From positions 1 to 31,174 of the forward strand of contig JAZQRF010000056.1 of NCBI GenBank assembly GCA_045629485.1: 31,174 nucleotides of DNA, in the 5' to 3' direction. The DNA comes from Pseudopedobacter sp045629485 (lineage in GTDB: Bacteria > Bacteroidota > Bacteroidia > Sphingobacteriales > Sphingobacteriaceae). The notes beneath the pieces are model-generated. The model was not told where the DNA came from, did not search any database, and saw only the letters and a program-made list of their open reading frames with translations. Both the position numbers and the translations under genes were made by a program. Within the stretch, counting starts at the first letter, position 1. Every line of letters starts with the position of its first letter. Below, piece by piece: positions 1-7,614 of this stretch.

Positions 1-1343
1 CTGATACCTGGAAAAATAGAAAAGGAGGCATGCGGGCAGACATGGTGCAATTGCTGGCAGATATGAAACCCGGTTTTATCCGCTTCCCTGGAGGGTGTAT
101 CGTGGAGGGGCATGACCTCTCGACCCGTTATCAATGGAAAAAAACAGTGGGTCCGGTGGAAGAGCGCCAATTGATTGTAAACCGCTGGAACACTGAATTT
201 GCACACCGTTTAACTCCGGATTACTACCAAACTTTTGGCTTAGGATTCTTTGAATACTTCCAGTTAGCAGAAGATATTGGCGCCGAGCCTTTGCCAATTC
301 TCAATTGCGGGATGGCCTGCCAGTTTAATACTTCCGAACTGGTGCCCATGGATCAGCTGGATGAATATGTACAGGATGCACTTGATTTGGTAGAATTTGC
401 AAATGGAGATGTGAGCACCAAATGGGGGAAGCTTCGCAGCGATATGGGTCATCCCAAACCCTTCAATTTAAAACTCTTGGGAGTGGGTAACGAAAATTGG
501 GGTCCGCAGTATGTAGAAAGGCTGAAAGTCTTTAATGCTGCATTAAAAGCTAAATATCCTGAAGTAAAATTGATTTTTAGCTCTGGAACAGATCCTAACG
601 GCGAAAAATTCGACTTGCTGGATAGAGAATTAAGGGCTTTAAATGTAGATATAATTGATGAGCACTATTACCGCAGTCCGGAATGGTTCTTAGAAAATGC
701 CGAACGCTATGATAATTACGACAGGAAAGGGCCCAAGATTTTTGCCGGAGAATACGCTGCACAAAGTGATAAAATTGCCAGTCCGAATAATAAAAACAAC
801 TGGAAAACGGCTATCGCAGAAGCATCATTTTTAACCGGGCTGGAAAGAAATGCCGATGTGGTGCATTTAGCTTCCTATGCCCCATTATTTGCCCATGTAG
901 ATGCCTGGCAATGGACGCCTGATATGATTTGGGTAGATAACTTAAACGCCTACGGGACACCAAATTATCAGGTGCAAAAACTCTATGCTACCAATAAAGG
1001 AACCGATGTAGTACCCATTTTATCAAACAGCGAGACCGTTATCGGGCAGGGCGGCTATTATGCTTCGGCAACTGTAGATAAAAAGAGCAATGAGGTCATT
1101 GTTAAAATCACAAATAACAACCCGGAATCAAAGGAAGTAGAATTTAATGTGGAAGGGCTAAAGAAACTACAATCAAAAGGCACAATGATTTATATGTCAT
1201 CTGATGATCTTTCTGATGTGAATTCCATAGAGAATCCTTTAAATGTGAGTCCGAAGCAAAAAGCTGTTACAGTAAAAGGGAATAAGATAAAAGCTGTTTT
1301 AACCCCTTATTCTTTTAGCGTATTTAAATTTAAAACAAGCTAA
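1..1343 (+). CDS. GH51 alpha-L-arabinofuranosidase, 5' end outside window
   Basis: Releases terminal arabinofuranose from arabinan, arabinoxylan or arabino-oligosaccharides by a retaining mechanism. The frame is open to the window edge (first full codon at 3), and the residues before the ATG at 30 (TWKNRKGGMRADM) continue the family's conserved run into RFPGGCIVEG, so the gene is cut by the window rather than starting at 30. Numbered from that ATG, the acid/base glutamate is E155 in GNENWG and the nucleophile is E241 in FAGEYA. The barrel is followed by the usual C-terminal beta-sandwich (about residues 300-437). The true N-terminus, and so any signal peptide, is not visible. The stop overlaps the next start by one base (TAATG), indicating co-translation with the GH43 gene and a shared arabinan role. 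The family call is secure; exact substrate is inferred. Confidence 0.93.
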   Translation, partial: DTWKNRKGGMRADMVQLLADMKPGFIRFPGGCIVEGHDLSTRYQWKKTVGPVEERQLIVNRWNTEFAHRLTPDYYQTFGLGFFEYFQLAEDIGAEPLPILNCGMACQFNTSELVPMDQLDEYVQDALDLVEFANGDVSTKWGKLRSDMGHPKPFNLKLLGVGNENWGPQYVERLKVFNAALKAKYPEVKLIFSSGTDPNGEKFDLLDRELRALNVDIIDEHYYRSPEWFLENAERYDNYDRKGPKIFAGEYAAQSDKIASPNNKNNWKTAIAEASFLTGLERNADVVHLASYAPLFAHVDAWQWTPDMIWVDNLNAYGTPNYQVQKLYATNKGTDVVPILSNSETVIGQGGYYASATVDKKSNEVIVKITNNNPESKEVEFNVEGLKKLQSKGTMIYMSSDDLSDVNSIENPLNVSPKQKAVTVKGNKIKAVLTPYSFSVFKFKTS

Positions 1344-2368
1344 TGAGATTCATAAAAGAAGTATGCGCTGTTTTGTGTTTTTTGTTTCTGATATCAGCAA
1401 CAAGGGCGCAGGATTTGCAAACAGATATCAGGGTACATGATCCGGTGATGATTAAACAGGAACAAACCTATTATTTGTTTTGTACCGGCAATGGGATCGG
1501 TGTTTGGTCATCAAAAGATTTAAAAAACTGGAAGCGGGAAAAGCCAGTTTTTTCTGCTCCTCCGCAATGGGCTGTAGATACCATTCCCGGATTTAAGGGA
1601 CATATTTGGGCGCCTGATATCAGTTTTTACAACGGAAAATACTACCTCTACTATTCTGTCTCAGCATTCGGTAAGAATACTTCAGCAATTGGGGTTGCGA
1701 CAAACACTACGCTTAACCCAAGTGATATTGAGTTTAAATGGGTGGACCACGGCCGGGTGATCCAGTCTTATCCTAACCAAACAAACTGGAATGCCATAGA
1801 TCCAAATATCATTACTGATGATAAAGGAACAGCCTATATGTCTTTCGGCTCTTTTTGGGATGGTTTAAAAATAGCGAGGTTAAGTAAAGATCGTTTATCG
1901 ATAGATGAAGATGTAAATCAGCTGGCCACCATTGCCAGCCGTAAATCCGGCCCCAGCCTAACGAATCCACCGTCAATAGATGATAATCCTAAAGATGCAG
2001 GCGGAAATGCCATAGAGGCCCCTTTTATATTTAAAAAAGGAGAATACTATTATCTTTTTGCTTCCATAGATTATTGTTGTAAAGGAGAAAGAAGTACCTA
2101 TAAAATGATTGTGGGCCGATCGAAAAAGGTAACTGGTCCTTATCTCGATGATGAAAAGCGGGATATGGCCTACGGAGGAGGCAAACTCTTGCTTGCCGGA
2201 GATGATAAATGGCATGGCGTAGGGCATAATGCGGTGGTAAGTTTCGATGGTTCGGATTATTTAATTTTTCATGGGTATGATGCTGAAGATAAAGGAATAT
2301 CCAAGTTAAGGATAGAAAAACTTTCGTGGGATAAAAACCAATGGCCTGTTATAGAATTTAAAAAATAG
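1343..2368 (+). CDS. GH43 endo-alpha-1,5-L-arabinanase-like glycosidase
   Basis: 341-residue secreted glycosidase predicted to cut the alpha-1,5-arabinan backbone. Residues 1-22 form a signal peptide (hydrophobic core LCFLFLIS, cleavage after TRAQ or nearby). The five-bladed propeller signature residues are present: general base D33 (VHDPVM), pKa-modulating D153 (AIDPN) and general acid E225 (IEAPF). The YLFASIDYCCKG segment (about 237-248) and H295 in GVGHNAV are typical of bacterial endo-arabinanases rather than GH43 xylosidases. The ATG overlaps the GH51 stop by one base, so translation is probably coupled. An exo-acting arabinofuranosidase of the same clan is the main alternative. The family is certain; endo-arabinanase is likely but inferred from motifs. 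Confidence 0.9.
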   Translation: MRFIKEVCAVLCFLFLISATRAQDLQTDIRVHDPVMIKQEQTYYLFCTGNGIGVWSSKDLKNWKREKPVFSAPPQWAVDTIPGFKGHIWAPDISFYNGKYYLYYSVSAFGKNTSAIGVATNTTLNPSDIEFKWVDHGRVIQSYPNQTNWNAIDPNIITDDKGTAYMSFGSFWDGLKIARLSKDRLSIDEDVNQLATIASRKSGPSLTNPPSIDDNPKDAGGNAIEAPFIFKKGEYYYLFASIDYCCKGERSTYKMIVGRSKKVTGPYLDDEKRDMAYGGGKLLLAGDDKWHGVGHNAVVSFDGSDYLIFHGYDAEDKGISKLRIEKLSWDKNQWPVIEFKK

Positions 2369-2537
2369 GATGAGTTGAATTTCTCTAAAAAACAATAACT
2401 CCGGCAAGACACAGTAGCCTAACAGAAGGCTTAATAGTAGTTTTGTAATAGTTTTTGAGTAGATTTAATTTAAATTTATCAATTACTGTGAACTTGAGAT
2501 TTTTAAAATTATATTCGTTTTTACAATTATAAACATT

Positions 2538-3704
2538 ATGAAAAAAATATTTTTAATGCTGGGATGTGCAGCAATAATCAGTACAACGGCTTGTAATAAT
2601 AATAAACAAGCCAGCGAAAGTACCGACACCACTCAGCAGTTAAATTCAGTGGCACTTCCCGATACAGCAAATTTTGCAACCGAGGTTGATGGAAAAAAAG
2701 TTAGTTTATATGTGCTAAAGAACAAAAATAATGCACAGGCTGCCATAACAAATTATGGTGGGCGTGTAGTAAGCTTAATTGTGCCCAATAAAGAAGGCTC
2801 TTTTACAGATGTTGTTTTAGGTTATGATAAACTGGAATCTTACCAAAAAGAAGGAGAGGGTTTTTTTGGAGCCCTGATTGGCCGTTTTGGTAACCGGATT
2901 GGAAAAGGAAAATTCGCATTAGATGGAAAAAGCTATCAGTTAGAATTAAATGATGGTACAAATACATTACATGGTGGTAAGAACGGATTTTTTGCTAAGG
3001 TTTGGGATGCCAAGCAACTCAACGATAATACCCTGGAGTTGAGTTATCTGTCTCCGGACGGAGAAGCCGGATATCCGGGGAATCTCACTGTTAAAGTCGT
3101 GTATACCTTAACTGATGAGAACGCTTTAAAAATAGATTACACCGCCACAACAGATAAAAAAACAGTAGTAAATTTAACTAATCATGCTTATTTCAATTTA
3201 AGCGGAGAAGGAGACTCAACCATACTCGATCATGAATTGATGATCAATGCTAACGCCATCACCCCGGTAGATACTACTTTGATCCCGACAGGAGTATTAA
3301 TGACAGTGGAGGGAACACCTTTTGATTTTAATAAGCCAATAGCAATAGGTGCCCGCATTAATGATGATCATGAGCAGTTGAAGAATGGTAAAGGATACGA
3401 CCACAATTGGGTTTTAAACAAGAAAAAAGGCTTACAAAGCGTGGCTACAGTACGCAGTCCTAAAACTGGAATTGTTATGGATATCATTACTGAGGAACCA
3501 GGTTTGCAATTTTACAGCGGTAATTTTCTTACAGGTAAAGATTCAGATGGTAAAGGGGGTAAATCCTACGCTTATCGTTCGGCCTTTTGTTTAGAAACAC
3601 AACATTTTCCTGATGCTCCAAATCAGCCTAGTTTTCCAAAAACTGTACTTAAACCAGGAGAAACATATAAAACTACCACCATTTATAAATTCTCTGTAAA
3701 ATAG
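2538..3704 (+). CDS. aldose 1-epimerase (galactose mutarotase), lipoprotein
   Basis: Interconverts alpha and beta anomers of aldoses. The N-terminus MKKIFLMLGCAAIISTTAC is a lipoprotein signal with lipobox TTAC, giving lipidated Cys19, so the enzyme is probably membrane-anchored and acts in the periplasm or at the outer membrane. The conserved GalM residues are present: H145 (LHGG), catalytic acid H216 (NLTNHAYFNL) and catalytic base E353 (CLETQHFPDAPN), with spacings matching well-studied mutarotases. At 388 residues, the extra length over the usual 340-350 is the lipoprotein leader and linker. It lies 169 bp downstream of the arabinanase gene and is followed by a hairpin terminator at 3730-3763. 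The context suggests it prepares sugar anomers released by the GH51/GH43 enzymes; which sugar is not visible. Confidence 0.93.
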   Translation: MKKIFLMLGCAAIISTTACNNNKQASESTDTTQQLNSVALPDTANFATEVDGKKVSLYVLKNKNNAQAAITNYGGRVVSLIVPNKEGSFTDVVLGYDKLESYQKEGEGFFGALIGRFGNRIGKGKFALDGKSYQLELNDGTNTLHGGKNGFFAKVWDAKQLNDNTLELSYLSPDGEAGYPGNLTVKVVYTLTDENALKIDYTATTDKKTVVNLTNHAYFNLSGEGDSTILDHELMINANAITPVDTTLIPTGVLMTVEGTPFDFNKPIAIGARINDDHEQLKNGKGYDHNWVLNKKKGLQSVATVRSPKTGIVMDIITEEPGLQFYSGNFLTGKDSDGKGGKSYAYRSAFCLETQHFPDAPNQPSFPKTVLKPGETYKTTTIYKFSVK

Positions 3705-3729
3705 ATTATCTTATTCTTGGAATAATTTA

Positions 3730-3763
3730 GGGAAGCTACTTGTCGAGTTGGCTTCCCTGTTTT
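3730..3763 (+). terminator. hairpin terminator between the two mutarotase genes
   Basis: GGGAAGC at 3730-3736 pairs perfectly with GCTTCCC at 3751-3757 across a 14-nt loop, followed by TGTTTT. It lies 25 bp after the stop of the lipoprotein mutarotase and ends 12 bp before the ATG of the next one, so it may end most upstream transcription or act as an attenuator. An in-frame TTG at 3740 falls inside this hairpin and is not a plausible start for the downstream gene. Confidence 0.7.
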
Positions 3764-3775
3764 AATAAAAACATC

Positions 3776-4834
3776 ATGAGAAATTTACATAGCTTAACCT
3801 CATCCTTCCAAAAAACAATAAATCATAAGGAAACAGCTATTCATATACTCAAGAACTCTTTAGGTACTCAAGTTGGGATTTGTAATTACGGAGCCAGAAT
3901 TACTCATTTTATAGTCGCAGATAAAATGGGTACTCCTGTAGATATCGTTTTGGGTTTTGATACAATTGAAGAGTATATAAATGCCAAGGAAAGGTATCAT
4001 GGCGTAACTGTAGGTCCTTTTGCAAATAGAATAGCTAACGGAAGTTTCGAACTAAATGGCAAGACATTTCTGTTAGAGAAAAATAATGGAAGTAATTGCT
4101 TACACGGTGGCAGTACTGGTTTTCATGATAAATTTTGGGAATTTACGGAAAGAAAGGATTCTTCTGTCACCCTGAAAATACTTACAGAAAAGGATGAAGG
4201 AGGGTTCCCCGGAGAATTAACCGTTAGTGTTAAATATAGTTTAAATGACGGAAATGAATTGATGATTGAATATGTTGCTAAATCTCTTCATGACACTGTA
4301 ATTAACCTCACCAACCATGCTTATTTTAATTTAAATGGCAAGGGAGATATCCTTTCACACCAGGTGAAGATAGAATCTGACAGATTTGTAGCAATAGATG
4401 AAAACTGCATACCTACAGGAGAATTAATAGCAGTAGCAAATACGCCGTTTGATTTTAGGACATTTAAGGCCATCAATAAAGATATTTCTATTGATGATGA
4501 GCAACTGGTAATGGGCAAAGGGTATGACCATTCCTTCGAAATCAAACACCAGAAAAATAGTATTATGGATTTGGCAGCCACTGTGATTGGTGATGTTTCT
4601 GGGATAAAGCTGGAAGTTCTTACCACAGAGCCGGCAGTACAATTCTATACAGGTAATTATCTGGGAGGGTATGATAAAGGGAAGAATAAGGAGCGGTACG
4701 AAGATAGGACAGGCTTGTGTTTAGAAACCCAACATCATCCCGATTCACCTAATCAAGCGCAGTTTCCTTCAACATTACTGCAAAAGGGAGAGGTCTTTAA
4801 TTCAAAGACTATTTATAAAATAAGTAATGGATAA
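3776..4834 (+). CDS. aldose 1-epimerase, cytosolic paralogue
   Basis: Second GalM-family mutarotase of 352 residues, without signal peptide or lipobox, so expected in the cytoplasm. The active-site set is complete: H110 (LHGG), H181 (NLTNHAYFNL) and E317 (CLETQHHPDSPN). I chose the ATG at 3776; a longer reading from TTG at 3740 would place the start inside the upstream hairpin. It sits directly behind the lipoprotein paralogue, and the two share motifs throughout, which suggests duplication followed by relocation of one copy to the envelope. Together they could equilibrate sugar anomers on both sides of the inner membrane before phosphorylation. It converges on the BadF-type kinase gene with only 22 bp between stops. 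Confidence 0.92.
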   Translation: MRNLHSLTSSFQKTINHKETAIHILKNSLGTQVGICNYGARITHFIVADKMGTPVDIVLGFDTIEEYINAKERYHGVTVGPFANRIANGSFELNGKTFLLEKNNGSNCLHGGSTGFHDKFWEFTERKDSSVTLKILTEKDEGGFPGELTVSVKYSLNDGNELMIEYVAKSLHDTVINLTNHAYFNLNGKGDILSHQVKIESDRFVAIDENCIPTGELIAVANTPFDFRTFKAINKDISIDDEQLVMGKGYDHSFEIKHQKNSIMDLAATVIGDVSGIKLEVLTTEPAVQFYTGNYLGGYDKGKNKERYEDRTGLCLETQHHPDSPNQAQFPSTLLQKGEVFNSKTIYKISNG

Positions 4835-4856
4835 GGATTTGTATCATACTGGTTGA

Positions 4857-5708
4857 TTAAAATCCTTCTTTTTTTCGAACATATTTGAATAAATCTTCGA
4901 TGGGTTTCTCTATGATTTTTCCTACGTTAATCCCGTGTTTTAAGCAGAGCTCTTTAAGGATGTCCTGGAAGTGAAAAGCTATTGGCCCAACAAAATGACA
5001 GTAGATTTCTTTGTAATTCTCATAAGAGAAAATATCAGTTTTAATAAAATCTTCCAGACCTTTATAAACTATATCACGACAATAAGGATGGTCCAGGTGC
5101 TCTGCAAGAAATTTAAAGTGCGAAGCGAGGTAGAAATTAGGTAACGATTTCTGATAGATACTTTTTATAACTTCTTCTTTGGTTACTTTATATTGTGCAT
5201 CAAAAATAGCAGCAAGATCTTCGGGCATTTTATGGTAAAGAAAATCTGTGATCAGTTTTTTGCCAAAAAAAGTTCCTGACCCTTCATCGTCAAAAATATA
5301 TCCCAGTCCAAATAAACCTTCAAACAACTGATTGCCATCAAAATAGGATATATTTGAACCTGTACCTAAAATGCAATTTAAACCAGGTTTGTCTCCGCAG
5401 GTTGCTACTGCAGAACCCAAAAGATCACTCTCTACATTAATAAAAGCATTTTTGAATTTTACAGAAAGGGCATTGGACACGATCTCCCGCTTGTCTGGGC
5501 TATTGCAGCCAGCACCAAAGAAATGGACTTCCTTAATATCATCGTTATGATCCTTAAAAAAGGGTATGGTATTAATGATTTTTAGAATTTCTTTTTCTGA
5601 AAGAAAAAATGGATTCAATCCGCGGCTTTCGAAAGAAGCAACTTCTTTATCTGGTAATAATACCCTCCAGTCTGTTATAGAAGAGCCTCCGTCTGCAACA
5701 ACTAACAT
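4857..5708 (-). CDS. BadF/BadG/BcrA-type ATPase, N-acetylglucosamine kinase-like
   Basis: 283-residue cytoplasmic kinase of the ASKHA (actin/hexokinase) fold, related to eukaryotic NAGK and bacterial amino-sugar kinases; likely phosphorylates an N-acetylhexosamine from cell-wall recycling. Visible motifs are the phosphate-1 loop ADGGSSITDW (residues 5-14), the phosphate-2 segment LGTGSNISYFDG, and GLGYIFDDEGSGTFFG, corresponding to the family's G-W-G...GDEGSG motif. Its start lies one base after the stop of the upstream receiver gene (TAG-C-ATG), so the two are almost certainly co-transcribed and translationally coupled. Substrate cannot be read from sequence; GlcNAc or MurNAc is the best guess. 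An activator of a radical dehydratase is unlikely because the activator's iron-sulfur cysteines are absent. Confidence 0.85.
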   Translation of the reverse strand: MLVVADGGSSITDWRVLLPDKEVASFESRGLNPFFLSEKEILKIINTIPFFKDHNDDIKEVHFFGAGCNSPDKREIVSNALSVKFKNAFINVESDLLGSAVATCGDKPGLNCILGTGSNISYFDGNQLFEGLFGLGYIFDDEGSGTFFGKKLITDFLYHKMPEDLAAIFDAQYKVTKEEVIKSIYQKSLPNFYLASHFKFLAEHLDHPYCRDIVYKGLEDFIKTDIFSYENYKEIYCHFVGPIAFHFQDILKELCLKHGINVGKIIEKPIEDLFKYVRKKEGF

Positions 5709-5709
5709 G

Positions 5710-6102
5710 CTAAATACTTTTCAATAATTCACCTGTTAAAGGCTTTCCGAAAAAGTCGGTTACATTATGGAATTCTGCAATTTTTTTATGGTCGCTTGGG
5801 TCGAGGGAAGAAGAAAGCATTACAATTTTCGTCTTATCTTTATCTTCAGATGTCAATTGCTGATACTCTACCAGAAAGTCAAATCCCGTTTTAACAGGCA
5901 TTCTGATATCAAGAAAAATTACTTCCGGAAGATCTTCCTGATTATCAATTAAATCCTGTAAATATTCTATGGCAGATTGGCAAGACTGCTTTACAATTAT
6001 TGATTCAGCAAAATCAGCATTGTTCAGGATCTTTTCATTGATCATGTTGTCGATAAAATTATCATCAACCAGGAGAACAGATTTGTATTTATATGCAGGC
6101 AT
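5710..6102 (-). CDS. stand-alone response regulator receiver
   Basis: A 130-residue CheY-like domain with no output domain. The acidic pair is D13/D14 (LLVDDN), the phospho-acceptor is D65 (IFLDIRMP), the switch Ser is in MLSSSL (about 97-99) and the conserved Lys is K120 (FFGKPL). I start it at the ATG at 6102 (MPAYKYKS): the longer reading from 6138 would begin upstream of the predicted transcription start, and its extra 12 residues are not receiver-like. It is followed after one base by the sugar kinase gene. No histidine kinase is adjacent; receivers of this PhyR-free, output-less type often take part in phosphorelays with hybrid kinases. How it relates to the kinase is unknown. Confidence 0.88.
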   Translation of the reverse strand: MPAYKYKSVLLVDDNFIDNMINEKILNNADFAESIIVKQSCQSAIEYLQDLIDNQEDLPEVIFLDIRMPVKTGFDFLVEYQQLTSEDKDKTKIVMLSSSLDPSDHKKIAEFHNVTDFFGKPLTGELLKSI

Positions 6103-6121
6103 GCAGGTTGTTAATGTTAAG

Positions 6122-6151
6122 CAAATATAGGAAACCATCTGATCTTGCCAA
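6122..6151 (-). promoter_or_regulatory. Bacteroidetes-type promoter for receiver / sugar-kinase pair
   Basis: On the minus strand TTG (complement of CAA at 6149-6151) is followed after 19 bp by TATATTTG (complement of 6122-6129), a full match to the Bacteroidetes -33/-7 consensus TTG and TAnnTTTG. Transcription would begin near 6115, leaving a leader of about 13 nt before the ATG at 6102, which supports that start codon. Confidence 0.7.
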
Positions 6152-6178
6152 AATCCAGAAGCAAGGATTTATTAATAA

Positions 6179-6191
6179 TGGTTAATAACCA
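6179..6191. repeat. 13-bp perfect palindrome upstream of the receiver promoter
   Basis: TGGTTA-A-TAACCA is a perfect inverted repeat located about 28 bp upstream of the -33 element of the receiver/kinase promoter and 25 bp after the TolC stop. Its place fits an activator site, but the sequence is AT-rich and no regulator is identified; it may be chance. Confidence 0.3.
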
Positions 6192-6215
6192 AATAATAGA
6201 AGTTAGCTTTTTATT

Positions 6216-7526
6216 TTATAAGCTAATATTCCCTGTAATTTCTTTTAATGCAACTTCGGCTAATTTTGTTTGGTACTGGCTATTGGCATACCTCGCTGTA
6301 GCGTCAACAAAATTTCTTTGTGCTTCACGCAGTTCTAAAGGCACAATACTTCCCAATCTATATTTTTCTAGTGTAATATTTAAGTTTTCCTGTGCCACAT
6401 TCACATTTTTAGATTCTAAAAGAATCAATTGTAAACTGGTTTGGTAATTTTGGTATGCGGTAAGTAATTGCGAGTTCACCGCTGTTCGTGTTTTTTGTAC
6501 TTCAATTTCAGAATTTTCTCTCTCTAATAATGCGTTTCTTTCTAATCTTCTTTGTTGAAACCCGTTAAATACATTAACCGAGGCCGTTAATCCATAATTT
6601 AGTCCACGGCTGTTTGATCTTAAAGAAAAACTTGTGGGTGGAGCAGTTGATTTAGAGAAATTATAGCCGGATGTTAAAGCAATAACCGGATACCTGGCAC
6701 CTTTGATTTGTCTAAGGTTAAGCTCGGCAATTTTTTGATAAATAACAGCAGTTTGTAGGTCGGGATTTAAAGATTCTGCAGAAACTCTTAACTGTTCATA
6801 AACCAGTGTTTGGTCAATAATTATGTCATCGGTAACCTCGAAATCAGTTTCAATGTTTCTGGCCATTATTTCATTTAACCTTATTTTACTAGATTTAATC
6901 TGATCCAGTTGTCTTAAAAGTTGTGTAGTATCTGTATTCAAGTCCACCTGAGAGGCCAGTACTTCCAGTTTAGAAGCTCTTCCTAAACTAAAACGGCTGC
7001 TGGAATAGTTGTATCGCTGCCTCGAAATTTCCAAGGCGGTTTTTGCAGCTTCTAATAGTTTTTTTTGAGCAACAAGATCGTAATAGGCAGCAATAACATC
7101 CGCCACTGTTGTTTGTACCGTGAGTTTTGCATTAAGCTCACCTAATTTCTCTAATTCTTTTAAGCGATCGTAGGTAGCAAACATCTGAAAACCATCAAAG
7201 ATCCGCCAGTTTACGCTGGCGCCGTAGTTAAGATTCGATGTCCTGGCATTATTGGCTTCTCTGGTATCACCTGAAGCTAAATCAACCTCACTCGATTCAA
7301 TTCTATTGATATCCGTTAAGTTTCCTGTGACTACAGGAAGCATCCCTGCATTGCCATAACTTACATCGTTTTTACTGATTTCGTTAAGATTTCGGCTTAG
7401 TTTGATATCGTAATTATTTTCTAAAGCTAATCTTACAGCATCTTCCAGCCTTAATATTTCCTGTGCTTTTGTATTGCCAGCACAGAAACAAAATATGATT
7501 GCTATATATAATTTAGCGATTTTCAT
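6216..7526 (-). CDS. TolC-family outer membrane efflux protein
   Basis: 436-residue outer-membrane channel of an RND efflux pump. Residues 1-21 are a signal peptide (MKIAKLYIAIIFCFCAGNTKA, then QEILRL). The mature chain shows the two-fold OEP repeat: two long alpha-helical hairpins rich in A/Q/L/N (about 95-200 and 310-436) with beta segments GLNYGLTASVNVFNGFQ and NYGASVNWRIFDGF that mark the two strand-pair regions. It is the last gene of the MFP-RND-TolC operon, 88 bp after the pump gene, and that gap contains a long inverted repeat. Length matches the family. Function as the exit duct for the adjacent RND transporter is secure from context; the exported compound is unknown. Confidence 0.93.
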   Translation of the reverse strand: MKIAKLYIAIIFCFCAGNTKAQEILRLEDAVRLALENNYDIKLSRNLNEISKNDVSYGNAGMLPVVTGNLTDINRIESSEVDLASGDTREANNARTSNLNYGASVNWRIFDGFQMFATYDRLKELEKLGELNAKLTVQTTVADVIAAYYDLVAQKKLLEAAKTALEISRQRYNYSSSRFSLGRASKLEVLASQVDLNTDTTQLLRQLDQIKSSKIRLNEIMARNIETDFEVTDDIIIDQTLVYEQLRVSAESLNPDLQTAVIYQKIAELNLRQIKGARYPVIALTSGYNFSKSTAPPTSFSLRSNSRGLNYGLTASVNVFNGFQQRRLERNALLERENSEIEVQKTRTAVNSQLLTAYQNYQTSLQLILLESKNVNVAQENLNITLEKYRLGSIVPLELREAQRNFVDATARYANSQYQTKLAEVALKEITGNISL

Positions 7527-7549
7527 TGTTGTTTTTTCCTCTTAAAGAT

Positions 7550-7611
7550 GATGAAGTGATCATGATTTGTCATCATGTTCTTTTATATTAAAAAAATCAT
7601 GATGTTTCATC
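7550..7611. repeat. long interrupted inverted repeat between pump and tolC-like genes
   Basis: ATCATGATTT at 7559-7568 pairs perfectly with AAATCATGAT at 7594-7603. The outer arms GATGAA (7550-7555) and TTCATC (7606-7611) add six more pairs across a small GTG/GT internal loop. The 25-nt loop contains one further CATCATG. It fills almost the whole gap between the RND stop and the TolC start, with no T-run, so it could be an RNA-processing or stability element, an attenuator or a regulator site. Confidence 0.6.
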
Positions 7612-7614
7612 CTA

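Noticed and set aside
22..32. AGGAGG-like sequence just before the ATG at 30, suggesting a gene start
   Set aside because: The frame is open to the window edge and the residues before the ATG continue the conserved GH51 sequence, so this is an internal methionine.
2438..2445. TAGTTTTG as -7 element of the lipoprotein mutarotase gene
   Set aside because: No TTG at the right distance upstream; another weak box (TATATTCG at 2510-2517) has only 13 bp to its TTG. Neither is good enough to call. The small AGCCT/AGGCT hairpin at 2416-2431 has no T-run and is not called as a terminator.
3740..3778. TTG start giving a 364-residue second mutarotase
   Set aside because: The TTG lies inside a hairpin with terminator features and the extra 12 residues are not family-like; the ATG at 3776 is preferred.
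6102..6138. Longer receiver protein starting at 6138
   Set aside because: That start lies upstream of the predicted transcription start near 6115 and overlaps the -7 box; the added residues do not belong to a receiver fold.
6203..6226. TTAGCTT/AAGCTAA stem over the TolC stop codon as a terminator
   Set aside because: Only seven AT-rich pairs and no T-run in the direction of transcription.
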